Part shown: piece by piece, positions 51,950 through 63,815 of the stretch
Layout: each line of letters starts with the position of its first letter
How positions within the stretch are numbered: the first letter of the stretch is position 1
Origin: Bugula neritina
Lineage: Eukaryota > Bryozoa > Gymnolaemata > Cheilostomatida > Bugulidae
Reading direction: 5' to 3'
NCBI GenBank assembly: GCA_964035545.1
Contig: OZ037768.1
Span: forward strand, 24,454,819 to 24,518,818
DNA length: 64,000 nt
The notes under the pieces: generated by a model
Databases searched by the model: none
Told to the model about the DNA's origin: nothing
Seen by the model: only the letters and a program-made list of their open reading frames with translations
Program-made: the position numbers and the translations under genes

Positions 51950-54900
51950 ATGATCTCCTGGACTTTTCTATCTGCTTTCCTGCTAGCTCTCTACTCACTA
52001 TCAGGTAAATAATTATTCAGTCATTTTTCTCTTTAAACTGTAAATATATTTCTGTAGAATCAATAATAGTTATTTGCTGTCCTAAAAGATATAAATGTTC
52101 AATATTTATAGTTTTATAAATTAACTTGATGACCCAACTATGGATTGCTGGAACTGACTTTTTTTTAAACTTGATGTTGAAATATATTTTCTAATGAATT
52201 AAGTTAGTTCGTTTTACTTCAACTGATAATTCTAACTGACTAAAATGTGAATAAACTTATAGTTTGAAATCTCTAAGGCGCCTACTCTACTTTTAGCCAA
52301 TGAGATTAGCGTGCCGAAAGTGTTGTTCCATAAACAGCGCCACTGTGCCGGGTCAGACATGAGAATTTCTTGTGCTGATGACGGGAAACCATTTGGAGGA
52401 TACAGACTGAAGTCTTTCTCGGTTACCGTATATACGTCTGCTAGTCCAAAGTAAGTTATATACGTCTGCTAATCCAAAGTAAGTTATATACGTCTGCTAC
52501 TCCAAAGTAAGTTACTGTGTATTCGTCTGCTAGTCCAAAGTAAATCATTCTCAGTGATACTTTGGAGAAAATTGTCTTTAAAAATTACCCAATTGATCGA
52601 TATATAATATTTTACAAAGTTGAAATTTATAAAAGCCTAAAGAAAAATATCTACCTGGGAACAATTCAAATTATCTCTGGAGGCTTCTTCTAGGTTGATG
52701 TTTGCTGAACACTCTCCCCTTCACATTTAGTTTAGGGAGAACCCTGGACTGCCCTGTATAATCCTATTCTAAGAGGTGCTTGTCTGAGGTGGGAAAGTCA
52801 TAATGTTGGACTGTTTCCTCTATTTTAGGGTCTCTTGTGACCCACGGCAGCCATTTTCCCCCAAACACGTCTGCGTCGAGGATCATGTGAGTGTCAAGCA
52901 GAGAGTGTCGGCTCTCAAGTCTGAGATCTTCAAGCAGTGTGCTGATAAGACGGGGTGCTTCATTAGACTCCCCTCAACTGAGCTTCTGCAGTGTGGAGAT
53001 AAATCATACTTTTACGGCATTGAAGTGTTATTCCAATGTTCTGGTGAGTGAATTGTAGATATTGGATAAAATATGGCTAAGGAGTTGATTATACATGTGT
53101 CATGTGTCATGTGACATGTATCATGTGACATGTGTCATGTGTCATGTGACATACATTAAGTGATATGTGTCATGTGACATGTATCATGTGACATATTGTA
53201 AATATAGCTTAAAATTTAAATGCTGCTGAAAGTAAAGTTGAATCAACTTTAATTTTGCAACTTGAAATTTTTCTAAATATTTGAAATTGCACCCGTAGAC
53301 AATTCTTCTTGTTCTCTCATGATGAGCCTTTCTCTCTCACAACACTAGCCATGTCTATATTTAACTCCTGTGCTATAAATAGACGTGCTGTATAGACTAC
53401 ACGCCACACATCCTCTGGTTTCCATGACTTGACACAAGTAGCACTGAGGGCGTGGCTGGTGTAACCAGGGAGTGTTAACTCTACTCTGTAACTATGACTC
53501 ATCACTCCCTTCACATCCCTGTATCCAGTCAACTCTCTGAACAAACTGTGTTTTATTAATACATTATTTTTCTAGCAGAAGTAGAACAATTCATTGACCT
53601 GCAGTATCTAAGAATATAATAATGGCAAAAACGAATTTGCAGAAAGTTACAATTACTTAAATTAATTTTTTTCTTGTATGCAAAAAACAATTTCCATTTA
53701 AAGTTTCAATTTTTCTTTTGTTCTGCCTGGATATTTGCAATGCATCATTTATCATGTATGGACTAAAGATAAAGGAAGTGAAGTAGGGCTATTAGTACCC
53801 TTAAGTATTATATTACTGGTAATTATGTAAAACTTTTTGTTAATATCTGTTTCTTGCGAATTATTATCTATCTTATTAGTAATTATTAACTCATAAGATA
53901 ATTATAATTAAATACACATTAACTGCCTATTTATAGATCGCGCTATATGTTGGCCATTTATATTCATATAATGACGTAAGGGAAGCCACCACTGTAATGG
54001 ACACACCCCTAATTCACTAGCTGACTTGAATAATAATGAGTGGCTAGAAGTTGGGAAGGGGCTGATGGGGTCACATAGACCTTCCTCCCTTCCTACTGGT
54101 AGTCAGTCTATATGCTACCATATACCTTATTATATATTATAGTCTATATACTAGCTGCAGTATATCAGTTGTTACTACTACATAGCTATGCATTGTCCAT
54201 CTAATAAATTAGTTTGCCTGCTATGCTGTCTTACAGAAAGAAGTATCAATATTATAATTATTATACAGGCTATTGGATGCAGTTTAAAATCACTCAACTG
54301 AAAATGTATCAGTCATGTAAAAAATCATATTGTTATTCCATCATATTATAATAAGTAGCTGTACTTATATAAGAATAATATCATATTATTGTGTGTGTAA
54401 GTTAGTTTTAGTATTTTATTATTATATTGTAAAAGCTTGTAATATTATTAGTTAAATATGTTGTAGTTAGTAAAAACATACACTGTACCTATATAATGTA
54501 TATACAGATACTTATCAAATACTTAGATATACACATGAAAAGTCTCTACTCACTCAGATCGTATGTGTGGATGCAGTTTGTGTGGAAATCAAGTGATTCA
54601 GTTTCTTATGTTTAGTTATAGAGTCATCTACTCTTACATACAATAATTGCACACCTCACCTGGCATAACATAATACTATGAAATAAAACTATCTTCTCCC
54701 TTTTCTCTACTCTCAACTCTCTACTCTCTACTCTCTTCTCTTTTCAGTCACACCCCAGAGCTTCTCTGTTATGAAGGCATATCAACCGTCTAAGAAGTTA
54801 CCAAGTATCCTCAGGCAGCGGAGGTCTGCAGCTAGTTACAACTTCGACAGTCAGCAGGGCAAGCAGAGTCCCGGCAGTCACCAGAATCTCAAATATGGCA

Positions 54901-55466
54901 ACAAGCATGACAGCAGACAGAACGGCCTTGACCTCAACAGCAGACAGAACGGCCTTGACCTCAACAGCAGACAGAACGGTCTTGACCTCAACAGCAGACA
55001 GAACGGCCTTGACCTCAACAGCAGACAGAATGGCCTTGACCTCAACAGCAGACAAAACGGCCTTGACCTCAACAGCAGACAAAACGGCCTTGACCTCAAC
55101 AGCAGACAACAACATGGTGGAAATCTTGTCAACAGCCACCAAGACCTGAATAGCCGACAGCAAAAGTCAAAGAACGACTGGGACTCGAAGGAGACGAATA
55201 AGAAGGACTTCAACTCGTATGAAAAGTACAGCAAAGGAGGCGACACCAGCAGAAACTCTCCAGGTGATTCATTCGAGCAGAGAAGAGGCTTCGGGAAAGG
55301 AACAGGAAGTAGGGGGCGTGGCAGAGGTGGTCGTAGATTTATCTCCTCTTACACCAGAGATGGCCGACCTGTATACAGTGATAAACTGGGTCACAGCTCT
55401 GCCAGTTCCACTTCCTTCATGTTAACCACTGTGTTGGCTTCAGTCCTGCTCTCTTTAGTGGCTTAA
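51950..55466 (+). CDS. secreted SUEL-like domain protein with 9-residue repeats and GPI-type tail
   Basis: Probable cell-surface protein; function unknown. Exons 51950-52004, 52297-52450, 52829-53043, 54748-55466; 1143 nt, 380 residues. Residues 1-19 are a signal peptide (MISWTFLSAFLLALYSLS). Residues 20-142 contain eight cysteines (CAGSDMRISC, VSCDPRQPF, KHVCVED, FKQCADKTGCFIRL, LQCGDKSYF, VLFQC). Their spacing and the final hydrophobic-Cys strand resemble the SUEL/rhamnose-binding lectin fold; the usual sugar-loop motifs are not clear. A hydrophilic region follows with seven SRQNGLDLN repeats and degenerate copies, then an RG-rich patch (GTGSRGRGRGGRRF). The end is SSASSTSFMLTTVLASVLLS, typical of a GPI-attachment signal. 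AATAAA is at 55699. Confidence 0.85.
52424..52545 (+). repeat. exon-tail plus donor, four copies, intron 2 of the repeat-protein gene
   Basis: The end of exon 2 with its donor (CGTCTGCTAGTCCAAAGTAAGT-like; 28-31 bp) appears once as the real junction at 52450 and three more times in the intron. Two of the extra copies keep a full GTAAGT; the last reads GTAAAT. Confidence 0.95.
53090..53200 (+). repeat. CATGTGTCATGTGACATGTAT repeats, intron 3
   Basis: Short imperfect palindromic repeats (ATGTCACATGA words) within intron 53044-54747. Confidence 0.8.
53317..53544 (-). CDS. possible small antisense exon or gene in an intron
   Basis: A minus-strand open frame of about 75 codons lies in intron 3 of the repeat-protein gene. 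Composition is protein-like: MSHSYRVELTLPGYTSHAL, KSWKPEDVWRVVYTARLF, AQELNIDMASVV. An ATG at about 53493 would give 59 residues. A CAG just upstream of the frame could be an acceptor. No promoter, partner exon or family could be identified; it may be a pseudogene or chance. Confidence 0.3.
   Translation of the reverse strand: MFRELTGYRDVKGVMSHSYRVELTLPGYTSHALSATCVKSWKPEDVWRVVYTARLFIAQELNIDMASVVREKGSS
54911..55100 (+). repeat. 27-bp coding minisatellite, seven copies
   Basis: Nearly identical in-frame units encode SRQNGLDLN. Only silent changes (GGC/GGT, CAG/CAA, AAC/AAT) separate them, which points to recent amplification or homogenisation. Confidence 0.96.
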
Positions 55467-56213
55467 GATAACAGTTCGCTGCTTGAGTTTCAAATTGATT
55501 AAATTTCGATTGTTGATTGTTTTGTTTTAAACAAAATAATTTGAGCCTAAACTAGCTTTTATCATGTCTATCTGTTTTAAACATGTTTTATTTATTTATT
55601 ATCTTTGATATTCTTTTCTATAATAAGCTACAAACATGCTGCTTTAATATAATATATTATATACCCTGTGTTATATTCTATGCTGTTAAATGTTTGCTAA
55701 TAAATACATTACATCAATAATTTCTTGAAAGTCTATAAATGGTGATGTGGAGTTGCCTGCCCTTATGAGTGGTGACTAACCACACATAGTTGATCATACA
55801 TCCATACATCATTCAATTTATGAGATTGTTGCTTCTTGAATTAAATGAAACAATTTCTGATTTAGTTTGATCAGAACTGCAAAATACAGACTGACTGACA
55901 CAGCATATGAAAATAATTGTATGATGATAAATAAACAGTTTAAAAACCTTCTGACATAGTAGGCTTACTATAATATTATTGCCAGAGCTTTTACAGTATA
56001 TTACTTATATACTAATATTTTGATTGGTTGAAATAACAGAATCTGACTTTAGTCATTTAACTAAGGAAAAAGATATTTCCATAAGTAAGATTTTCTATTA
56101 ATTCACACCAGTGGCAGCATTTCACTTCAATAATTTGTGTAACTTATGCAATATTATATATATGAAAAATTATCAGTTGGATAATATTTTACAAAATGTC
56201 AGTAAAAAGTATT
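55467..56213. other. 3' flank of the repeat-protein gene
   Basis: Contains the polyadenylation signal AATAAA at 55699-55704. No other feature seen. Confidence 0.5.
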
Positions 56214-56286
56214 TGACCCCGCCAGGACTCGAACCTGGAATCTCCTGATTCGTAGTCAGGCGCCTTATCCATTGGGCCACGAGGCC
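56214..56286 (-). tRNA. tRNA-Arg (anticodon ACG)
   Basis: Reading downward from 56286: acceptor GGCCTCG pairs with CGGGGTC (two G-T wobbles) before discriminator A. The D arm has GCC/GGC around AATGGATAA. The anticodon stem CCTGA/TCAGG encloses CTACGAA with ACG as anticodon. The T arm is CCAGG-TTCGAGT-CCTGG. There is no intron. The ACG is read as ICG after deamination and decodes CGN-type Arg codons. Box A and box B are intact, so it is likely functional. Confidence 0.95.
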
Positions 56287-57317
56287 AACCATACGCATTC
56301 TTGCGCTATAACAAACTTTATTGTATCTAGCTTTTCATGCTCCGTACATAGTATATTGGATGAATCAAGTAATTCCATTTTCTTTTTTTATATCGTTTTC
56401 TAATCGTTGTACAGTCCTGCGGTTGCAGTAACATTAATATTATTTATTAGATTTGTTACATTTACTAAATCTGTTATTATAAACTATTAGTTTTCAATTA
56501 TAAATATTGCACATACCCTTGGTGTTACTATTATTATTATTATAACTATGTATATTTGACTGCAGTAATATTTATCTGTTTGCTCGATCCGGATCTCGGA
56601 TCTTCAATCTTGTCAAGCACTAATTTTCATTATTATTATTGTTATTAGTATTACTATTACTATTAGTATTACTAATTAGTATTGCTATTAGTAATTACTA
56701 TTAGTATTAAATTTTATATTATAAAATGAAAATATTGGATTTATGCGCAAAGTATTGACTATTAGTATTAGATTTACTTTTAGAATTAATATTAGATTAC
56801 TGATTAGTACTAAGTATTACTATTACTATTAGTATAAGTATGGCTATTAGTATTATTATTAGTATTACTATTACTATTAGACTTAGTATACTAAGTATTA
56901 GTATTAGTATTACTATTATATTTATTGTATTCGTAATGTACCAAGTCATTGTAAAAGTAAAACATTAAAATTGAATAATCATAATGATTATCATAATCAT
57001 GATTTGAATTTGATATTCATATTCATATTGTTTACAATAAGTATAACTCAACTCGCATTCAGGACTTGATTTTCTCCAACTTGAAAGTTGTTCTGACATT
57101 TAGTGATTTACATGATTCCTTTCTTAGTTACATTTTGGGATTCAATTTAATTTGGTAGACACCAAAACTTCATATTCTAAGTAAGTACTGTTGAAACTAA
57201 TTGAACTGCTGAGCAAATATTTAAAATTAAAGAAGAAATTTTTTTTTAATATTTAGAATGCCAGCTTATTTATGCACAGTGAACAGCTTGTCTACACTCA
57301 GTTACTAGCTCATTCTG
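56287..57317. promoter_or_regulatory. 5' region of the 360-residue gene
   Basis: AT-rich, with a TAGTATTACTATTAG-type field at about 56625-56940, the same style as upstream of other genes here. No coding sequence seen. Confidence 0.45.
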
Positions 57318-60091
57318 ATGGCCACTCAAGTTAAACTTCCTCTGTTGATGCTGAAAGATGTCTCTCTCCGAGTTCTCATCATTACAGGTTATTAGTCACT
57401 CTTTTTATGTCTTCTTTGCATTCAACTTGCCATTTCTATTTACAAGCATCTTTCATACACTCTGCTATTGACACAATAACACTCGTCTGTAGATTGTGGT
57501 CAAGGTGTATATCAAGTCAAGCAACCACAACCCAGAGCTATAAATACAGATGAGCTGAGGGCAGATGAAATGCCGATATTCCTGGCTAGAGATGTCTGTG
57601 GGCTGATTGATGAGCCGGGAAAGAATAGTGGGGCCGTTACACGGTTCACCAGGAAGATGCATACCTGGAAACTGAATACTAAAGTACAATTCTCAGGTAG
57701 AAAGTAGATTACTTCATTTATAAAATACTTTGGTTGTATAACTTAGCTGGACAATGTAAGTTTCCTGTTTGAACATTGCTTAGTATGATTTTGTAACCAT
57801 TTCTTTATTATAATCCCTTATACATACGTAGCTCTAAGAGAGCAAACAATTCCTAATAAATATAGCATTGACTATAAGAAAGTTATCTGATGTCATACAC
57901 AGAGCTCTGTTCTACTACGTGTACGTACACACAGCTCTGTTCTACTACGTGTACGTCTGTTTATTGTAGATGTGTGTGTTGAGGGGATCAACAACAGTTC
58001 TGTGTTAAATTTTGTTAATATCGAAGCACTTTACATCGCGGCATTCAACAGCAACAATACAGACGTGCAGAGTCAGTTGGTACCCTGCCTTACGGTATGT
58101 ACTTCCTGTTAAAGTGCTAACTCCGCCTACACTACAGTATCACTAACTCCACCTACACTACAGTATCACTAACTCCGCCTACACTACAGTATCACTAACT
58201 CCGCCTACACTACAGTATCACTAACTCCGCCTACACTACAGTATCATTAATTCTACTACAGCACCACTGTATTTATTACATTATACTATATACTGAATGG
58301 CCTGGTTGTCTCTTGTAGAAAGTGTGGCAAGCTCATTGCACCAAGACCTTGCCAGAGCATATCAAGTATTCTCCAATCAACACGGCTCCTACCATTACTG
58401 CAGTAAGTTGTTGTTCCATCTCCATGGCAACGCTCTCAATAGCATGTAGATATGAGCTGTTCAAATGTCAGCCTTCTTAGGAACAATTCTATTGGTTATC
58501 AGAGATTTATCTTCTCCTGATTGTCTCAACATTCAGTTTATTAATCTACTGAAATTATTATTTAATTTGAATATTGAACTTATTGCTGAAGTAATCAGTT
58601 AGCATATAGCTGGTGTGTCAATTTACTACTGGGCTGCTACAGTGTGGAACTCTTAAGTTGTATATATTTGGAGTTGTGTTCCTTCATACAGGCACCACAG
58701 GAGGCAGAAAACTCCAACACTCAGCTGTTTGATGATATACTGAAGTCTCTGGACACAAGGTCTTATCAGATTGGCTACGTCAGTGATTTCAGGTGAGTCT
58801 TTTCTTGCTATAGTATTGCTCTGTGCTAAGATGCTATAGTATCACTCTGTGCTAAGATGCTATAGTATTACTCTGTGCTAAGATGCTATAGTGTTCTCTG
58901 TGCTAAGATGCTATAGTATTACTTTGTGCTAAGATGCTATAGTATTACTTTGTGCTAAGATGCTATAGTATTACTCTGTGCTAAGATGCTATAGTATTAC
59001 TCTGTGCTAAGATGCTATAGTATTACTCCGTGCTAAGATGCTATAGTATTACTCTGTGCTAAGATGCTATAGTATTACTCTGTGCTAAGATGCTATAGTA
59101 TTACTCTGTGCTAAGATGCTATAGTATTACCCTGTGCTAAGATGCTATAGTATTACTATTGCTATAGCTCTGCATCTTATAGCTTTCTTTGGATTTTCTC
59201 AAGTTTAGTAAAAATAATGTTGTTTTTTGCAATGTCCAATTGCAGGATATTTCAACACGTTTTAACACCACCTGTGAACTGCAATAATAGTGAAACTAAG
59301 TCTTATACTTGAGCACTGCACACAAGCAGTGGGATTGGCATTGCTTGGTAACATGTTGTTGTAATTACCACGGCAACATGTTTTGGTTATGTTTTCAGAG
59401 TTGAATGACTTAGCAGAACTGAAAATATAATACAGTATAATATACTAGTATATATAATACAGTATAGTATACTAGTATATATAATACAGTATGATATACT
59501 AGTATATATAATACAGTATGATATACTAGTATATATAATACAGTATGATATACTAGTATATATAAATATTACAGTGTAGTATATATTTTTAGAAGTTTGC
59601 TCAACAGTTACCGGAGCCTCTGCTTGAAGCTAAGCTCCGCCTCTTTTAGCCAAGTTCTGCAGAAGGAGGAGGAGCTTACTCAGTCACTGATAGCCTCAGA
59701 TCTATCGTCAGGTGACAGGATTCAGGAAGCCGTGTTGGATGTCGCGAGCTGCTGGATTGGCCGAGAGTTTCGCTCTCTCCGCCCCCTCATTCAGAAGAAG
59801 GTCACGACCTTCAAGACAGAAAACATTAGCAGCATCAGTAAACTACCTTCAGCCAAAGAGATCTGTCAACTCTTTCCCAAGGCTATGGTTAGCTTGTTTG
59901 AACACTGGCTATACTCGTACAATGACTGTGAAAGGTCGGGTGGGGCGTGTGAACCCCCCTCTAAGTATGTAAAACACTCAGAATCTGATATTTATCCGTT
60001 CATACAACTTTTGCTAGAATTTTCCAACAATACTCTAATATCAGGTGTTGCCCACGTTGTCTATACTCAGCTTCTGAGAGACCCCACGTAG
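57318..60091 (+). CDS. 360-residue protein of unknown family
   Basis: Six exons: 57318-57387, 57493-57696, 57970-58094, 58319-58402, 58692-58792, 59593-60091; 1083 nt with consistent phases. It begins MATQVKLPLLMLKDVSLRVL and has a mixed alpha/beta N-terminal half (NTDELRADEMPIFLARDVCG, VLNFVNIEALYIAAF). A polar linker follows near residues 190-205. The C-terminal half is helical (VLQKEEELTQSLIASDL, AVLDVASCWIGREFRSLRPL, KEICQLFPKAMVSLFEHWLY). No signal peptide, membrane span or catalytic motif was recognised. Likely an intracellular or nuclear protein; I cannot name the family. AATAAA is at 60631. Confidence 0.8.
58115..58250 (+). repeat. 26-bp repeat, intron 3 of the 360-residue gene
   Basis: Five copies of CACTAACTCCGCCTACACTA followed by CAGTAT; each carries CTACAG. 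Confidence 0.95.
58800..59160 (+). repeat. 26-bp GTGCTAAGATGCTATAGTAT-type satellite, intron 5
   Basis: About 14 copies beginning about 10 bp after the donor at 58793. Confidence 0.95.
59425..59578 (+). repeat. AATACAGTATGATATACTAG repeat, intron 5
   Basis: Five copies of a 28-bp unit running up to the acceptor region at 59591-59592. Confidence 0.92.
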
Positions 60092-60200
60092 CAACTGGCA
60101 CCACGTAGCTGGCAACTGGCACCACGTAGCAACTGGCTCCAACGTAGCAACTAGCACCACGTAGCAACTAGCACCACGTAGCAACTGGCTCTCTGTAGCT
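60088..60200 (+). repeat. CACGTAGCAACTGGCAC repeat over the stop codon
   Basis: Five or six imperfect copies starting at the stop codon (CACGTAG) of the 360-residue gene and running into its 3' UTR. Confidence 0.85.
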
Positions 60201-60630
60201 GACAATTAACAACTGCTCTGTTTGTAGACTGGGAGTCGCTCATTTCACCTCCTTTTTGCCCCCCCCCCCCGCTATCTTCCTGTCTCAGTTGGTCAACAAG
60301 CTATGCTGTAATGATATTTTTATGTTACTTCAACTCACCACCATAGTTTATAGACGCTGTTCAACTTCTGCCATTTTATTAGTTGCTACTTCAGCTTCAG
60401 TAGTATGATGTCTAAGTTATTGGGTTGTGCTCTCTTCAGTTTAGGTATAACTTTTATTTGCATCCCTTTTATTTTTGTATCATGTATTAAAATTTGATTA
60501 TTTTATGTAATTATTATAAAATTATTTTATGTAATTAGTTGAATGTAAAAGGTATTAATTCGAAAAGATCTCGCATCACTTGATTGTGGAAGTGGGTTTG
60601 TGTAGTTCCATGCAGCATGCTTTGATAATG

Positions 60631-60650
60631 AATAAATCGTAACATTTATT
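60631..60650. terminator. opposed polyadenylation signals
   Basis: AATAAA on the plus strand at 60631-60636 (360-residue gene) and on the minus strand at 60645-60650 (myosin light chain). The two mRNAs probably overlap or abut. Confidence 0.5.
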
Positions 60651-61042
60651 GATGTATTATAAATATAAATATATATACTGAGTTAACGTATTATCACTAC
60701 AAGTTGTATTAACCAGTGCAATGTGGTACAGTGGTGAATATAGAAGAGGGAAAACTAAAACTGGGTACATTCATATAGTAGTTCACAAAATAAAGTTAGA
60801 CACAAGTATTGTACCTAATAAAACTAATAGTTATATCAAGTGTTACCCCAGATGGTGTAAGTGCCAACTGCTATAGTGTGTTACTAATGGGGGTTATAAT
60901 AAATACAATAGGAAGCACTGACTATATACTACATACAGAGTATAAAGTTATCACATTAGATGTGGAATGTGCGTGCTACAATAATAGTATGATAAACTAA
61001 GAATTGTGATGACAAGAGAGAGAAACTTCTGGTTATATTAAA

Positions 61043-63815
61043 TCACTCGTCCTTCTTTCCATGCTTCAAGATTCTTGTGAACTCGAGGTAGTCAAAGTTC
61101 TGGCCTTTGATTGGAGCCTCTCTCAGCAATTCATCCACCTGAGATATAAAACAATGACTTCTACTTAGCAATAAGTCAATATAAAAATAATCTCAATATA
61201 TATATTTTTATATACAAAACTTGTGGGTGTTTTAAAAGAATATTTATGTTTACATGAAATTAACTTTTCAATGAAAAACTGTAGCGGATTGAAGCAGTAG
61301 TGAGCTAGGACATTAGAGACGGTCTAACACAGATTTCTCTGCAACTACTTCAACACTTGATTTAAAGTAAAGTTTGAAGTGTTTCACTGTCAAGTATCCA
61401 ACTTTCCATGAAGTATTAGAAGATGACGTAAGAAGTGACAAGTTGGCAGCTAAGTTATGGTAATTCTGACCACTTGTCACTTGAATGACAGAGTCACACC
61501 GACCTTTGACCTCTCCATACCTACACAACTAATATTCAGAGTCTAACATAATACATGATATTATTAGGGTATGTGTGGTGTAGAGGTCATTGCAGCTTTA
61601 CCTCTTCATCCGTGAACCTGTCCCCCATTGTCGTCAGTATTTCCCGAAGATATTCTTCTTTCAAGTAACCTGTGAATACATTATATTATATTGTTAGCAC
61701 TGCACACATTATGTTTATGGCTGAGGACTGTTTCAGTAAAATATGGTCAGATATTAAAATAATAAATATCAGTTATTTCCACAAACTGTTGCAAGACGAG
61801 CAGCGGTGTTGTTGATGTTTAAATGATGTGCCTGACTAGAATTCTACGAGACAACATCCAGTTAACTAAAGGACAACGAGGGGCAGTGAACCCCCCCCCC
61901 CTTGACACTCACCATGCTTATCACTAGGATTATATGCTAGTCACACCCCGACACGTAATATGAACACAGCTTACGCTGTGCTGGACAGATCAGTGCCAAC
62001 TCAAGTCAAATATTTCTTCATTAATTTTCTTAGCCTGTAACTAATGTGACGTGTAACTAATGTGACGCATGAACTGGCATGACTAATTCACTGTTTTGTC
62101 ACACTTGACGGACTTTTAGAAAGCTGTTACTTGTTATGCTGTAGGCCTAAATACTGGGGATTAGATTTGTTGGTATATCATTTTACTTTTCTCTATATGG
62201 GGAGGGAATTAATATGTATCAGCATAAACAGCACGTGAGGGTAGAGTGAGTGAGGGTAGAGCTGTGATGTTCCCTTAGCAGCTGTTTATTGTTATCGCAA
62301 GGTCTGTCTGGACATTAACAAGTAAAATGTATAATATTTTTAGTATAATTAACTTAATCAGTACACAGCTACTGTTTTGAAGTTGTCCCTTCTTTTAACA
62401 CTAACAATATCAAGGTTTACACTCTTGAATGGAGAAACTTATGTTTCCATCAAAGATTATTATTTAAAAGGTGTGTAAACTCAACTCGGAGAGCTCAAGT
62501 AACTTGAGGAGTTGTGCTCCCTGCACAATTCCGAACAGCTTGACTTTATGAACGCGGTTAGCATAGTATATAGCTCAATCTCTGGACAATGAAGAGAACA
62601 ATAGTTTCCAACCTTCACCTTGCACACTGCCATTTAAAGTTGTAAGTTTTCAGTTAATACTAATTTTGAGACAAGCAATAAAGTAATATAACTATTGTTA
62701 TTTCACTTAAAATAGCCAAACTTCTACAACTTGGTTTTAGGGCTAACCTTTTCCTTCGTCATCAAAGCAGCCAAAAGCGTTTCTGATCACATCTTCTGGA
62801 TCCGTCCCGGTGAGCTTTTCCCCGAACATCGTGAGAAACATGGTGAAGTTGATGGGACCGGGCGATCCGGCAATCATACTCTCCACATACTGGTCGGTTG
62901 CATTCTTACCTTCAGCAACAGAGAGTTAGGTAGAAATTGTGTTAGTACACAACTTCATTGTAAATTCCAACTTTCTGAGTCAGATTATGCAATGAAACAG
63001 ACATTACATTCTTTACATGCCGATATTAATGGCAACCAACAATAAGCACGGATTATGTTTCAGTAAAAACTTGAAGCATTCAGTAGCCGGTCTAAACTCG
63101 GCAATTGTCTCTTTCATCGTCTGCTACATTACAGGGTCTCATATTCACACAGAGAGCAGTAAATAGTTGGGGTTGTGTTACAGTAGACTCTTTCAACCTT
63201 CACTGATTAACAGTAGATGTTTACATGGTACGGCGTATCTATCATACTTCAGTGGGTTGTGGTTCACATAATATGTGTAAATAGATATTGAAGCTATGTA
63301 ACTAGAACTATGACTATAACTGTAGTTGTGACTCCAACTATGACTATGACTGTATGTGACTACAACTATTTGATTGGACTGTTCTAATGACTTCAGTTGT
63401 ACATTAAGCTTAAAGAGCCACTGCAAAACTTTATAAACTTTCCCTTGACTCATCAAACAGAAAAGATCTGTTGTTTACCAACTGTGTTAGAAAAAAACTG
63501 TCTAGTAATAGTGCAAATTATTGGTCTATATTTCAGTGACCTCCCACCATCTCTTACAACCCAGCAGAGCTCTGCTGCTGAACTGAAGTCACCAGGTGCA
63601 AGTTGAAGTCTACTTCACATACCTAGTGAAGCCAACATGTCCGCCAAGTCATCCTTGTCTATGAATCCATCCCGATTTTGGTCAATCATGTTGAATGCTT
63701 CTTTAAACTCCTGAATCTGAGCTTGATCAAACATAGCAAACACATTGCTAGTCGATCTCTGCGCTCTTTTCTTAGTTGTCTTTGATTTACCAGCTCCAAC
63801 TTTACGGGCAGACAT
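61043..63815 (-). CDS. MYL9: non-muscle/smooth-muscle type myosin regulatory light chain
   Basis: Binds the myosin II neck and turns on the motor when phosphorylated. Four exons read downward: 63815-63623, 62909-62748, 61669-61602, 61138-61043; 519 nt, 172 residues, the same length as vertebrate MYL9/MYL12. The basic N-terminus carries [15 protein letters not shown], with the kinase-target Thr/Ser pair at 22-23 (equivalent to T18/S19). EF-hand 1 has a complete loop [12 protein letters not shown]. Then come [53 protein letters not shown] and the end [15 protein letters not shown]. The MYL9/MYL12/sqh group is clear; the exact vertebrate paralogue is not meaningful in this organism. Intron 2 has a GTTAGC donor. 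Confidence 0.96.
61891..61901. repeat. poly-C run in myosin light chain intron 2
   Basis: Eleven C residues; a similar 12-C run is at 60259-60270. Both are likely length-variable. Confidence 0.9.
62430..62600. mobile_element. dispersed-repeat fragment shared with OPLAH intron 5
   Basis: AGAAACTTATGTTTC, TTTAAAAGGTGTGTAAACTC and GAGAGCTCAAGT occur here and at about 33552-33625 in the same order and orientation, so both are copies of one interspersed element. Confidence 0.65.

Noticed and set aside
61313..61528. 71-codon minus-strand frame in myosin light chain intron 3
   Set aside because: It has an acceptor-like GTGTAG at its start but no donor, and inserting it would break the well-conserved light chain. 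Noted only for weak resemblance to 53317-53544.
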